A stretch of DNA of 64,000 nt from Streptomyces cinnamoneus (GCF_014650495.1 NZ_BMVB01000001.1:499347-563346), one strand, 5' to 3'; shown: positions 7,864 to 17,360, counted from the first letter of the stretch. Made by a program: numbers and translations. The notes: a model not told the origin generated them from the sequence alone.

Positions 7864-8562
7864 GTGCGCCGCAGCCCCGTGGAGTACGGACTCATCGAAC
7901 AGGCCATGGCCGAGGGCGGGACGGAGGGCGGCGCGGTCACGGCGCTGTTCGCCGCGGCGGCCGCGGCCCTTGAGGAGATCGCCGCCGGGCGCAGCGGACC
8001 GTGCGCCGTCCGCCACCCCCTGGGCTTCCTGTGCCTCCCGGTGCACCGGGAGGACGACCGCGGAGTGTGCGTGCACGTCTTCGGCTCCGGGACGCCGGGC
8101 CGGGCGGCGGCCGGGCTCACCACCTCCGCCGTCCACGCGCACAGCTGGGACCTCGCCAGCTGTGTGCTGTACGGCCGCGTGGGCAATCTGCGGGTCGAGG
8201 TGCACGACCGGCCCGAGGACCCGACGCACCGCGTGTACGCCGTGCACAGCGACGCCTCGGCGGTGGACGAGATCCGGCCGACGCCCCGTCTGGTGCGGTG
8301 CACGCCGGGCCCCGAGGAGACCAGCTCCGGCGGCGAGATCTACACCCTGCCCGCCGGACAGTTCCACGCCACCGTCGTGCCGCCCGGCACCGCCGCCGCC
8401 ACCCTGCTGTTCGGCCGCACCCTGCCCGGGCGGCGCGACCTGAGCCTCGGACCGGTGCATGGCACCCACCACCGGGTGGTACGACAGACATGCGACGCCG
8501 CACAGACCGCCCGGACGGCCCGTACTGTCCTCAGGAGGATCGATGGACGGCACTTCCCCTGA
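7864..8562 (+). CDS. Cupin-like protein, middle gene of trio
   Basis: A 232-residue protein starting at GTG 7864, chosen because GGAGGTGA (7848-7855) lies 8 bases upstream. A helical N-terminal part (~55 residues) is followed by two cupin-type motifs: THAHSWD-like (HAHSWDLASCVLYGRVGN) and GEIYTLPAGQFHATVVPPG. The HxH plus a later histidine could hold a metal, as in cysteine-dioxygenase-like cupins. The C-terminus overlaps the next gene by 20 bp. No reaction can be named; the pairing with a phosphatase-type enzyme suggests small-molecule metabolism. Confidence 0.72.
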   Translation: MRRSPVEYGLIEQAMAEGGTEGGAVTALFAAAAAALEEIAAGRSGPCAVRHPLGFLCLPVHREDDRGVCVHVFGSGTPGRAAAGLTTSAVHAHSWDLASCVLYGRVGNLRVEVHDRPEDPTHRVYAVHSDASAVDEIRPTPRLVRCTPGPEETSSGGEIYTLPAGQFHATVVPPGTAAATLLFGRTLPGRRDLSLGPVHGTHHRVVRQTCDAAQTARTARTVLRRIDGRHFP

Positions 8563-9463
8563 CGCCCCGGCCCCCGGCGGCGGCCCCCGGGCCACCGGCG
8601 GTCCGGCGGGACGGTACGCCGCCGATCACGCGGTGGCCGTCGGCGTCGCCCGGGAGGCGGGCGCGCTGGTGCGCTCGCGCTTCCAGGACGACTACGCCGT
8701 GCGGGCCAAGGGCGACCGCGGTGACGTGGTCACCGACCTCGACCTGCTGGCCGAGCGCCTGATCGTGGAGCGCATCCGGCAGCGCTTCCCGCACGACCGG
8801 ATCCTCGCCGAGGAGGCCGGCACCGTTCCCGCCCAGCGCTCCGGCGCCCCGCACCGCACCTGGCTGGTGGACCCGCTCGACGGCAGCAACAACGTCGTCA
8901 TCGGCCTGCCGGCCTACGTCGTCGGCATCGCCCTGTGCGTCGACGGCGCGCCCGTGGTCGCCGTCGTCCACGACCCGGTCACCGACCGGACGTGGACGGC
9001 GGCCGCGGGCGGCGGTGCCTTCGGCCCGGGCGGCCGGCTGGCCGGCCCCGCCCGCCCGTTGTCCCCGGCCGGGCCGCTGCTCGCCTGGACCCAGGGCCAC
9101 GCCGTCGCCCGCCGGGATCCCGTGGCGCGGGCGCTGAAGGGGACGCTGGACGTGCGCTGCCGGCGGCTGCTGCAGCTGTGGGCGCCCCTGCTGGCCTGGG
9201 CCATGCTCGCCCGCGGCGACATCGACGGCTTCGTCGGCTACCGCGCCGAGGGCATCGACCTGCCCGCGGGCCTCCTGCTGGCGGCCGAGGCGGGCCTGGA
9301 GATCCGCGACCTGGAGGGCCGGCCCTTCCGCGGCGGCGTGGACGGCCCCGACACCGACCGCAGCTTCGTCGCCGGCCGCGCACAGGACCTCCCCTACCTC
9401 CTCGGCCTCGTCGCCGCCGGGGCCGGCGACGGCGCCCGCCCGGCGCTCAGCCGGCCGCAGTGA
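8543..9463 (+). CDS. Inositol monophosphatase family phosphatase (CysQ/IMPase-like)
   Basis: A 306-residue member of the lithium-sensitive, Mg-dependent phosphatase superfamily. Motifs: GDVVTDLDLLAE (first metal site), LAEEAG (catalytic Glu pair), WLVDPLDGSNNVVIGLPAYV (the DP-x-DG-S/T-N signature) and the C-terminal GIDLPAGLLLAAEAG. Substrates in the family include inositol-1-phosphate, 3'-phosphoadenosine 5'-phosphate and fructose-1,6-bisphosphate; the sequence alone does not decide. AGGAGG is placed 4 bases before the ATG, inside the cupin gene, so translation is coupled to it. An acidic, glycine-rich ~30-residue leader precedes the fold. Confidence 0.88.
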   Translation: MDGTSPDAPAPGGGPRATGGPAGRYAADHAVAVGVAREAGALVRSRFQDDYAVRAKGDRGDVVTDLDLLAERLIVERIRQRFPHDRILAEEAGTVPAQRSGAPHRTWLVDPLDGSNNVVIGLPAYVVGIALCVDGAPVVAVVHDPVTDRTWTAAAGGGAFGPGGRLAGPARPLSPAGPLLAWTQGHAVARRDPVARALKGTLDVRCRRLLQLWAPLLAWAMLARGDIDGFVGYRAEGIDLPAGLLLAAEAGLEIRDLEGRPFRGGVDGPDTDRSFVAGRAQDLPYLLGLVAAGAGDGARPALSRPQ

Positions 9464-9487
9464 CCGCGCGCCGCACGGACCGCCCCC

Positions 9488-10690
9488 TCAGCCCGTCAGG
9501 ACGAGGGCCGGGACGGCGGTGAGCAGGGCCCCGGCCGCGAGCACCGCGCCCGTGGCCGTGAAGCGCCGCAACGACACCCGGACCCCCTGGGCGTGACAGC
9601 GCTCGAACCACAGCAGCGTGGCCAGGGAGGCCCACGGCGTGATCACCGGTCCCACGTTGGTGCCGACGAGCAGCGCCAGCAGCTGCTGGTGATTGCCCTC
9701 CGGGACGGCCGACTCCCCGGCGAGGTAGACCGGCAGGTTGTTGAGCACGTTCGACAGCCCCCCGCCGACCGCCCCCGCGCGGAACATCCCGAGCAGTCCG
9801 CCGTCCGCCCCCACCGCGGACGCGAGCAGGCTGTGCAGACCGTTGACGTCGACCGTCTCCACCACCAGGAACAGGCCCGGCACCAGCACCAGCAGCCGCC
9901 AGGGGACCAGGGACAGCCGCAGCACCGACCGCCGGCGCACCGCGAAGGCCACGACGGCCAGCGCGGTGGCCGACGCCGACGCCGTCCACAGCGGAACGGC
10001 GTCGATCAATATCGCCAGCAGGAAACCCGCGCACGCCACCGCGCACACGCGGAACAGCAGCGGGTCGGCCGGACGGTGCGGCTCCGGCGGAACGTAGACG
10101 TCCGCGCCGCGTTCGCCGCGCCGCCAGTAGAACAGCCACAGGCAGCCCATCGTCACGGCGACCGCCGCCAGTTGGGGTGCCCACATCCTCGCGGCCAGAC
10201 CCACGGGGGAGAGCGCCACACGGTCCGCGGCCAGCAGGTTCGTCAGATTGGACACCGGCAGCAGCAGGCTCGCCGTATTGGCCAGCCACACCGTCGTCAT
10301 CGCGAGCGGCACCGCCGCGATCCCCACCCGCGACGCCAGCGCCAGCATCACCGGCGTCAACAGCACCGCCGTGGTGTCGAGGTTGAGGGTGATCGTCGTG
10401 ACCGACGCGAACACGACGCACAACAGGAACAAGCGCGCGTAACTCCCGCCACCGGCGCGCGCCACCCCCGCCGCCACCACGTCGAACACCTCGGCCCGGC
10501 TCGTCAGTTCGGCCAGCACGATCACCGTGCCGAGGAACGCCAGCAACGGTGCGATCCGCACCATCGCGTCCCCGGCCGGCTCCGCGGGCAGCAACCCCGT
10601 CGCCAGGAACAGCAGTCCGCAGGCCAGCACCCCGCCGGCCAGCCAGTCCAGCACATGCAGACGTCGTAAGGCGCGCACGGACAAGAGCAT
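9488..10690 (-). CDS. ArsB/SLC13-type integral membrane permease
   Basis: A 400-residue polytopic membrane protein with about 10-11 hydrophobic segments. Family motifs include TTITLNLDTTAVLLTPVM in the first half, NTASLLLPVSNLTNLL, and in the second half the inverted-repeat counterpart GGGLSNVLNNLP together with GTNVGPVITPWASLATLLWF. These mark the arsenite/anion-transporter (ArsB-NhaD-DASS) superfamily. The cargo may be arsenite, dicarboxylate or a sodium-coupled anion; no ArsR or ArsC gene is adjacent. It is divergent from the TIR-NACHT-WD40 gene with only 58 bp between the starts. Confidence 0.85.
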   Translation of the reverse strand: MLLSVRALRRLHVLDWLAGGVLACGLLFLATGLLPAEPAGDAMVRIAPLLAFLGTVIVLAELTSRAEVFDVVAAGVARAGGGSYARLFLLCVVFASVTTITLNLDTTAVLLTPVMLALASRVGIAAVPLAMTTVWLANTASLLLPVSNLTNLLAADRVALSPVGLAARMWAPQLAAVAVTMGCLWLFYWRRGERGADVYVPPEPHRPADPLLFRVCAVACAGFLLAILIDAVPLWTASASATALAVVAFAVRRRSVLRLSLVPWRLLVLVPGLFLVVETVDVNGLHSLLASAVGADGGLLGMFRAGAVGGGLSNVLNNLPVYLAGESAVPEGNHQQLLALLVGTNVGPVITPWASLATLLWFERCHAQGVRVSLRRFTATGAVLAAGALLTAVPALVLTG

Positions 10691-10748
10691 CGCACACCGA
10701 TCGCACGAATACAGTGACGGGGGGTGACCCGGTTCCTAGGATGGGGCC

Positions 10749-13700
10749 ATGGTGGCACGCCAGGAACTCACCGGGCAGAACCGGCCGTTGGACTTCTTCA
10801 TCAGCTACTCACCGGCCGACGAGCGGTGGGCGTCGTGGATAGCCTGGACGCTGGAGGAGGCCGGCTACCGCACCGTCATCCAGGCATGGGACTTCGTACC
10901 GGGAACGAACTTCGTCGACTTCATGGACCGCGGCGTCAGCGAGTCCGCCGCCGTCATCGCCGTCCTCTCCCGCAACTACGAACGCTCCCGCTACGGACGC
11001 ATGGAATGGCAGGCCGCCCTGCGCGCCGACCCCGACGCACCCGAACGCAGACTGATCACCGTCCGGGTCGAGGACATCCCCGTCGAGGGCCTGCTCGCCA
11101 CCATCACCTACGTCGACCTCGTCGGCGTCCAGGACACCGCCGCCGCCCGCGACCTCCTCCTCACCCGCGTCGGCCACGCCCTCGACGGCCGCGCCCGCCC
11201 CGCCCGGCACCCCGGCTTCCCCGGCCGTCCCCCCGCCCCCGCCCGCCCCGCGCCGAGCGTGGCCCCGCACCCGGCCGGTCGGCAGCCCGGCAGCCCGGGC
11301 TGGGCGGGACGTCGCCGCCCCGCCGCCCCGCCCGCCTACCCCCGGGCCACCGAGGGACAGCACGCCCGCGAGTCCGTCTCCGTGCTCCACCTGGCCGGGC
11401 CCTGCTTCGGCCGGGGCGCGGACCCCGCCGAGCTCCAGGCCGCCGTCTGGGGCGACCTCGTCGAACTGACGGACGCCGGCGCCCCCGCCCCCGACCTCCT
11501 CGTCGTCACCGGCGACCTCACCGCCTCCGGCAGCCCCCGCGAATGCGACCAGGCGCTGACCTTCCTGACCGGCCTGCGCTCCCGGCTCGGCCTCGCCGCC
11601 GACCGCCTCGCCGTCGTACCCGGCGGCCAGGACGTCAGCCAGGCCGCCTGCCGCGCCTACTTCAGCACCTGCGAAGCCGACGAGATGCAGCCCCGGCCGC
11701 CCTACTGGCCCAAGTGGCGCCACTACGCACGGCTGTTCCAGGAGCTCTACCAGGGGCTCGACGCCGTCTTCGACAGCGACCAGCCCTGGAGCCTGTTCCC
11801 CGTCCCCGCCCTGCACACGGTCGTCGCCGGCCTCAACTCCTCGATGGCCTACAGCCACCGCCCCGACGACCAGTACGGCCTGCTCGGCCCCGAGCAGGCC
11901 GCCTGGTTCGCCCAGGCCCTGCGCCCCTACGAGCAGGAGGGCTGGCTGCGCCTGGGCGCCCTGCGCCACCCGCCGGACACCCGCCGCCGCCTCGACGCCG
12001 TCCCCGCGCCCGGCGCCGACGCCGCCTCCCCGGCCCCCGCCGCGCCACCCCGGCGCAACCCCGGCCCCGGCCGTCCCCTCGGCCACGAGCCGGGCCGGGC
12101 CCCCGCACCCGGCCGCCGGACGACCGCCGCCGCGCCGCTGCGCGACACCGACGTGCTCGCCCGGCTCACCGCACCCCGCCTGCACCTGCTGCTGCACGGC
12201 CCCACCACCGACCCCCGGGCCACCACCGCCGCGCCCACCGCCCACGCCCTGCCGCTGACCGCCCGGGACCTGCCCGTCCTCGGCGCCGCCGCCCCCGGCA
12301 GCCACCAACTGCTCCACGTCACCCGCGAGGGGCTCACCCACTGGCCCCAGGGAACCGGAACCGGCCCCCGCCACTACGCCACCGCATGGCCCGGCACCCA
12401 CCGCGCCTTCGGACCGCCCCAGCCGGCCGCGCCCGCCCCCGGCGCCGAGGACCCCACGACCGCCCCCGCCGGCACCGACCCGATCGCCCCGCCCGGCGAC
12501 CCGGCCGGCCCCGGCCCCGAGGCCCGGTCCGTCCAGGGCCCCCTCGACGTCCTCGTCGCCCGCGTCGCCGAGGTCTGCCGCATCCGCCACGACGGCGTCC
12601 AGCTGCGGCGCATCCCCGGCGACCCGCCCGGCCTGCTCGTCACCTGGACCGAGGCCGGCTTCGTGCGCCAGCAACGGGTGGGCGTGTGCGCCGGCACCCC
12701 GCAGGCCGACGACATCGACCGCTTCATCGACCACGTCCACGCCTCCGACACCGAGCCCGACGCCGAACTCGTCCACGACGGCCCGCCGCCCGCCCGCGAA
12801 CTGCGCGAGCGCGCCCGCCGCCGGGGCGTCCTCGTCCGCAGCTTCACCGAATTCCAGGGCCTGCTCGACCTGCGCGGCCACGTCGCCGCCCAGACCGAAC
12901 GGCTGACCACCGACCCCCAGTACGCACCGGGCCTCTACCTGCCCCAGCGCTACCGCGAACTGGAACGCCCCGGCGGCATGGAGCGCGAGGGCCTCGTCGA
13001 CGACGTCCTGCGCCTCCTCGACGCCGACCACGGCCGCTTCCTGCTGCTCCTCGGCGACTTCGGGCACGGCAAGACCTTCGCCCTGCGCGAGCTGGCCCGC
13101 CGCCTGCCCGGCGAACTGCCCCACCTCGTCCCGCTGCTGATCCAGCTGAGCTCCCTCGACAAGGCCCACACCCTCGACGGGCTCGTCGCCGCCCACCTCG
13201 CCGGCCACGGCGTCGACACCATCGACCTGCGCGCCTTCCGCTACATGCTCCGCCAGGGCCGCATCGTCCTGCTCTTCGACGGCTTCGACGAGCTCGTCAA
13301 CCAGGTCAGCTACGACCGTGCCGCCGACCACCTGCAAGTGCTCCTCGACGCCGCCGTGGACAACGCCAAGATCGTCGTCAGCAGCCGCACCCAGCACTTC
13401 CGCTCCCAGGCCCAGGTCCTCACCGCCCTCGGCGAGCGCGTCGGCCTGCTGCCGCAGCGCCGGGTCCTCGCCGTCCAGGAGTTCACCCCGCAGCAGATCC
13501 GCTCCTACCTCGTCAACCGCTACGGCGACGAACACGCCGCGGACCGCCGGGTGCGCCTGCTGGAGGGCATCCCCGACCTGCTCGCCCTGTGCCGCAACCC
13601 CCGCCTGCTCAGCTTCGTCGCCGACCTCGACCACGAACGGCTGCGCGCGGTCGCCGGCGCCGGCCGCGCCCTGAGCCCCGCCGGACTCTACGAGGAAGTC

Positions 13701-16700
13701 TTCTCCTCCTGGCTGCGGTTCGAGGAACGCCGCGGCCACGGCGGGCCCGGCAGCACCCCGGGGCTCAGCCTGCGCCAGCTGTGGCAGGCGGTGACCACCC
13801 TCGCCCTGCGCCTGTGGGAGAGCGGCGAGAGCGCCCTGCGCCTGGACGAACTCAACGACGTGGCCCAGGCCCTGACCGAGCTCGCCGACAGCCGGCTGTC
13901 CGTGCCGCAGGCCGCGCACGCCGTCGGCTCCGGCAGCCTGCTCGTCCGCACCGACGAGGGCCTGTTCCGCTTCATCCACGGATCCGTCGTCGAATGGCTG
14001 GTGGCCCGCGAGGCCGCGGGACGCCTCGGCGACGCGACGGGCGAGAACGACCTGCTCGCCCGCCGCCCGCTCAGCCAGCTCGCCGTGGAGTTCCTGTGCG
14101 ACCTCGCCGACCACCGCACCTGCCAGCAGTGGGCCGAACGGACCCTGGCCGGCGAGCCGGCCGAGGACGGCGGCGGCCGGGACGGCGAGACCGCCCGGGC
14201 CAACGCCGTGAAGGTCCTCACCCGCCTGAGGGTCCCCGCCCACACCGACCTGCGCGGCGCCCTCCTCGCCGGCGAGGACCTCTCCTACCGCGACTTCTCC
14301 GGCGTCGACCTCACCCGCGCCGACCTCACCGACGCCTCACTCGTCGGGGCCGACTTCTCCGGCGCCGTCCTGCGCGACACCCGCCTGTCCGGCGCCCGCC
14401 TCGACGACGCCGACCTCTCCCACGCCGACCTGCGCGGCGCGGACCTGCGCCGGGCCCGCCTCGTCGGCACCGACCTGCGCGGCGTCCAGGTGACGGGGAG
14501 CAGCTGGCACCGGGCGGCCCTGATCAACGCGGTGACCGACCGGACCGTCCTCGGCACCCCGGAGCTGCAGGCCGCCGCCGTCGCCCCCGGCCTGACCGCC
14601 GAGCCGGGCTTCCGCCCCTCCGCCGTCGGCGTCCCCTACGGCTTCGACATGCGCACCAGCCGGCTGCCGGAACCGGTCGCCTACAGCCCCGGTGGCGAAC
14701 TCCTCGCCCTGGGCAGCGAGGACGGCGGCGTCCTGGTCTGCGACGCCGCCACCGGCACCGCCCTGCGCACCCTCCAGGGACACACGGGCCGCGTCTACGC
14801 CGTCAAGTTCCGCGGGGACGTGCTCGCCACCGGCGGCGCGGACGGCACCGTACGGCTGTGGGACCCCGTCTCCGGCACCTGCCGCCACCGGCTGGAGGTC
14901 CACCCCGACGGGGTGTGGCCGGTCTCCCTCGATCACCGCGGCACCCGCCTGGCCACCGGCGACGCCGACGGCACCGTCACCCTGTGGGACGTCGCCACGG
15001 GCACCGCCTCCCACCGCCTGCCCGGCCACACCGCACCCGTCTACACCGCCGTGTTCAGCCCCGACGGCACCCTGCTGGCCACCGGCGACGCCGTGGCGGC
15101 CGTCCGGCTGTGGGACACCCGATCCGGCCGGCTCCTCGGGGAACTCCCCGGCCACCGCGGGGCGGTCTACCGCGCCGGCTTCAGCCCGGACGGGACGCTG
15201 CTGGCCACCGGCGACATGGGCGAGGACGACCGGGGAACGGTCCGGATCTGGGACGTCGCCGGCCGGCGGCTGCGCCACACCTGCACCGGCCACCCCGGCC
15301 GCGTCTACACCCTCGACTTCCACCCCGGCGGCACCCTCCTGGCCAGCGGCGACACCGAGGGCCACGTCCTGCTGTGGGACCCGCTCACCGGAACGCCCGC
15401 CGGAGCGCCGCTGCTCGGCGGGGGCGCCGTCTACCAGGTGGTGTTCGACCCCGAGGGCACCATGCTCGCCGCGGGCGGCAGCGACGGCTCGGTCCGCCTG
15501 TGGCGGGTCTCCCGCGGCGCCGCCCCGGGCGCCCCCTGGTCGGCCCTGCCCCTGCGCCAGCAGCCCGCCGACCACCAGGGATCGGTCTGGGCCTGCCGGT
15601 TCCGGCCCCGCGGCGCCACCGCCGCACCGGAGTCCGGCCCCCTGCTGGTGTCGGCCGGCAACGACGGCGCGGTGCGCCTGTGGGACACCACCACCGGCCG
15701 CGGCCGGCGCATCCTGCGCGGCCACGGCCGCAAGGTCGTCAGCCTGGCCTTCAGCGCGGACGGCGGCCACCTGGCGGCCTGCGGGAACGACGGCGTCGTC
15801 CGGCTCTGGGAGCCGGCCACCGGCCGCCGGGTCCGCGAGCTCACCGGCGACAACGACCGCCTGGTCTCCGCCGTGTTCACCCCCGTCGGCCCCCTCCTCG
15901 CCACCCCCAGCAGCGACGGCGACGTCTACGTGTGGCACGCCGGCAGCGGCGAGTACCAGCGGGAGATCGACGCCGAGACCGACCACGTGTGGGCGGAGAC
16001 GTTCAGCGCCGACGGGGAGATCCTCGCCACCGCCAACGACGACGACACCGTACGCCTGTGGTACCGCAGCACGGGAGCACACGTGACCACCCTCGACGGG
16101 CACCGCGGACGGGTGCGGTCGCTGTCGTTCACGGCCGACGGGACCGCCCTGGCCACCGGCTGCGACGACAAGCAGGTGCGCCTGTGGGACCTCGCCGGCA
16201 GCCGGCCGGTCACCGAACTCGCCGGCCACACCGACCGCGTGTACGCGGTGGTCCACGGGCCCGGTGACGCCTGGCTGGCCAGCGCCTCCTGGGACGGGCA
16301 GGCCATCGTCTGGCAGGACGGCGTCCTCCGCCACCGCCTGCGGGGCCACTCCGGGCGGCTGTGGGCCGCCGCCGCCCATCCCCGCCGCCCCCTGCTCGCC
16401 ACCGCGGGCGACGACCGGGCCATCGGCCTGTGGGACCCCGTCACCGGCGCCGCCACGGGGCGGCTGACCGGACACACCGGCCGCATCCTGGCCCTGGCCT
16501 TCAGCCGGGACGGTTCGCTCCTGGCCAGCGGCGGCGAGGACGGCACCGTCCGGCTGTGGACGGTGCCGGACGAGGGGCCGCCCGTGCCACGGGGCACCCT
16601 GATCGGCGTGCCGGGCGGCTGGGCGGCCCTGACACCGTCCGGGGGCTACAAGTTCGACGGCGACGTCGCGGGCGAGTTCTGGCACGTCGTGGGCATGTGC

Positions 16701-16772
16701 CGGTTCGAACCCGGCGAACTCGACGAGCACATGCCGGGCATCCGGCGCATGGCACTGGACGCCCCCCTCTGA
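10749..16772 (+). CDS. Giant TIR - degenerate phosphoesterase - NACHT - pentapeptide - WD40 protein (NLR-like)
   Basis: 2007 residues. Residues ~13-145: TIR domain (DFFISYSPADERWASWIAW; candidate NADase glutamate E86 in RMEWQAAL). Residues ~210-550: calcineurin-phosphoesterase-like region whose metal motifs are eroded (HLAGPCFG, GDLT retained, VPGGQD instead of a GNHD-type motif, HGPTTD instead of GHxH). Residues ~735-1000: NACHT-type NTPase, Walker A GDFGHGKT (~769) and Walker B VLLFDGFDEL (~840). Residues ~1165-1260: pentapeptide repeats of the A(D/N)Lxx type. Residues ~1310-1940: about 15 WD40 blades, most with D-G-T-V-R-L-W-D-like endings, enough for two propellers, then a conserved-looking tail with GGYKFDGD. 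By family knowledge the TIR is the effector, NACHT the oligomerising switch and WD40 the sensor, as in bacterial NLR-like immunity. No membrane segment or signal peptide. The ATG at 10749 keeps the TIR intact; the ribosome site is weak. Confidence 0.9.
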   Translation: MVARQELTGQNRPLDFFISYSPADERWASWIAWTLEEAGYRTVIQAWDFVPGTNFVDFMDRGVSESAAVIAVLSRNYERSRYGRMEWQAALRADPDAPERRLITVRVEDIPVEGLLATITYVDLVGVQDTAAARDLLLTRVGHALDGRARPARHPGFPGRPPAPARPAPSVAPHPAGRQPGSPGWAGRRRPAAPPAYPRATEGQHARESVSVLHLAGPCFGRGADPAELQAAVWGDLVELTDAGAPAPDLLVVTGDLTASGSPRECDQALTFLTGLRSRLGLAADRLAVVPGGQDVSQAACRAYFSTCEADEMQPRPPYWPKWRHYARLFQELYQGLDAVFDSDQPWSLFPVPALHTVVAGLNSSMAYSHRPDDQYGLLGPEQAAWFAQALRPYEQEGWLRLGALRHPPDTRRRLDAVPAPGADAASPAPAAPPRRNPGPGRPLGHEPGRAPAPGRRTTAAAPLRDTDVLARLTAPRLHLLLHGPTTDPRATTAAPTAHALPLTARDLPVLGAAAPGSHQLLHVTREGLTHWPQGTGTGPRHYATAWPGTHRAFGPPQPAAPAPGAEDPTTAPAGTDPIAPPGDPAGPGPEARSVQGPLDVLVARVAEVCRIRHDGVQLRRIPGDPPGLLVTWTEAGFVRQQRVGVCAGTPQADDIDRFIDHVHASDTEPDAELVHDGPPPARELRERARRRGVLVRSFTEFQGLLDLRGHVAAQTERLTTDPQYAPGLYLPQRYRELERPGGMEREGLVDDVLRLLDADHGRFLLLLGDFGHGKTFALRELARRLPGELPHLVPLLIQLSSLDKAHTLDGLVAAHLAGHGVDTIDLRAFRYMLRQGRIVLLFDGFDELVNQVSYDRAADHLQVLLDAAVDNAKIVVSSRTQHFRSQAQVLTALGERVGLLPQRRVLAVQEFTPQQIRSYLVNRYGDEHAADRRVRLLEGIPDLLALCRNPRLLSFVADLDHERLRAVAGAGRALSPAGLYEEVFSSWLRFEERRGHGGPGSTPGLSLRQLWQAVTTLALRLWESGESALRLDELNDVAQALTELADSRLSVPQAAHAVGSGSLLVRTDEGLFRFIHGSVVEWLVAREAAGRLGDATGENDLLARRPLSQLAVEFLCDLADHRTCQQWAERTLAGEPAEDGGGRDGETARANAVKVLTRLRVPAHTDLRGALLAGEDLSYRDFSGVDLTRADLTDASLVGADFSGAVLRDTRLSGARLDDADLSHADLRGADLRRARLVGTDLRGVQVTGSSWHRAALINAVTDRTVLGTPELQAAAVAPGLTAEPGFRPSAVGVPYGFDMRTSRLPEPVAYSPGGELLALGSEDGGVLVCDAATGTALRTLQGHTGRVYAVKFRGDVLATGGADGTVRLWDPVSGTCRHRLEVHPDGVWPVSLDHRGTRLATGDADGTVTLWDVATGTASHRLPGHTAPVYTAVFSPDGTLLATGDAVAAVRLWDTRSGRLLGELPGHRGAVYRAGFSPDGTLLATGDMGEDDRGTVRIWDVAGRRLRHTCTGHPGRVYTLDFHPGGTLLASGDTEGHVLLWDPLTGTPAGAPLLGGGAVYQVVFDPEGTMLAAGGSDGSVRLWRVSRGAAPGAPWSALPLRQQPADHQGSVWACRFRPRGATAAPESGPLLVSAGNDGAVRLWDTTTGRGRRILRGHGRKVVSLAFSADGGHLAACGNDGVVRLWEPATGRRVRELTGDNDRLVSAVFTPVGPLLATPSSDGDVYVWHAGSGEYQREIDAETDHVWAETFSADGEILATANDDDTVRLWYRSTGAHVTTLDGHRGRVRSLSFTADGTALATGCDDKQVRLWDLAGSRPVTELAGHTDRVYAVVHGPGDAWLASASWDGQAIVWQDGVLRHRLRGHSGRLWAAAAHPRRPLLATAGDDRAIGLWDPVTGAATGRLTGHTGRILALAFSRDGSLLASGGEDGTVRLWTVPDEGPPVPRGTLIGVPGGWAALTPSGGYKFDGDVAGEFWHVVGMCRFEPGELDEHMPGIRRMALDAPL

Positions 16773-16947
16773 CCGTTCCGGCCGGGCGGCACCGCCGCCG
16801 CCCGGCGAGCGCTCATCCGTGCGGGTGATAAATGGCTGCGCGGCCACAGTGAACGGCGACTGCCGCGCTCCCGGGGCGCGACGATGCCGGGGGGCCGGAA
16901 CCGTACGCATGGTCCCGGTACTGCCCGTCCCATCCGTGGAGGTGTCC

Positions 16948-17337
16948 GTGTACGCAACCGAGCTGGCAGCCAAAGCGCTCGAACCGACCGCCGAAGAAGA
17001 GCGCCTGGCCGAGGACTACGTCACCGTCCTCAGTTCTCTCTCCGCCATGGAGCAGGCATTGCTGGAGGGAGCCTGGCACCGCCTGCGCGACGAAGCCGAC
17101 CAGCTCATGAGCGCCGCCGAGGACATGTGGGCCGGCCTGCCGGAGGGCGGCGACGAACCGGGCGCCCCGGTCATGGACAGCCGCAAGATCCGGCAGCTGG
17201 TCGCCGTCTACGCCCAGCCCTACGCCGCCGGCCGCGCCCTGTACCCGACCGGCGTCATCGAGGACGCGCAGGTGCGCACCGCCGTGGAGGAGGAGAACGC
17301 ACAGGCGGACGCGGAGACGGCCGTCCCGACGGCCTGA
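16948..17337 (+). CDS. Small acidic helical protein, unknown function
   Basis: A 129-residue protein starting at GTG 16948, with GGAGG five bases upstream; longer starts would add a low-complexity basic leader. It is rich in Ala, Glu and Leu and predicted almost entirely helical (ELAAKALEPTAEEERLAEDY, ALLEGAWHRLRDEADQLMSA). A short proline-rich turn separates it from a second helical half and an acidic C-terminus. No cysteine, signal peptide or membrane segment is visible. I do not recognise the family. It lies 175 bp downstream of the TIR-NACHT-WD40 gene on the same strand and ends in a strong hairpin, so it could be read with it or stand alone. Confidence 0.65.
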   Translation: MYATELAAKALEPTAEEERLAEDYVTVLSSLSAMEQALLEGAWHRLRDEADQLMSAAEDMWAGLPEGGDEPGAPVMDSRKIRQLVAVYAQPYAAGRALYPTGVIEDAQVRTAVEEENAQADAETAVPTA

Positions 17338-17360
17338 CCCCGCGGCGCCCCCGGTGCCAG

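Noticed and set aside
10809..14243. Long antisense frame (1144 codons)
   Set aside because: Composition is that of antisense to a GC3-rich gene; no motif recognised; the sense frame has clear domains.
10724..16267. Long overlapping frame on the + strand (1847 codons) inside the TIR-NACHT-WD40 gene
   Set aside because: Its translation is Arg/Pro/Gly-rich with no domain sense; it is a shadow frame of a very GC-rich gene.
16700..16725. GGTTCGAACCC resembling a tRNA T-arm
   Set aside because: In-frame inside the WD40 protein (RFEPGEL) with no acceptor or anticodon stem around it.
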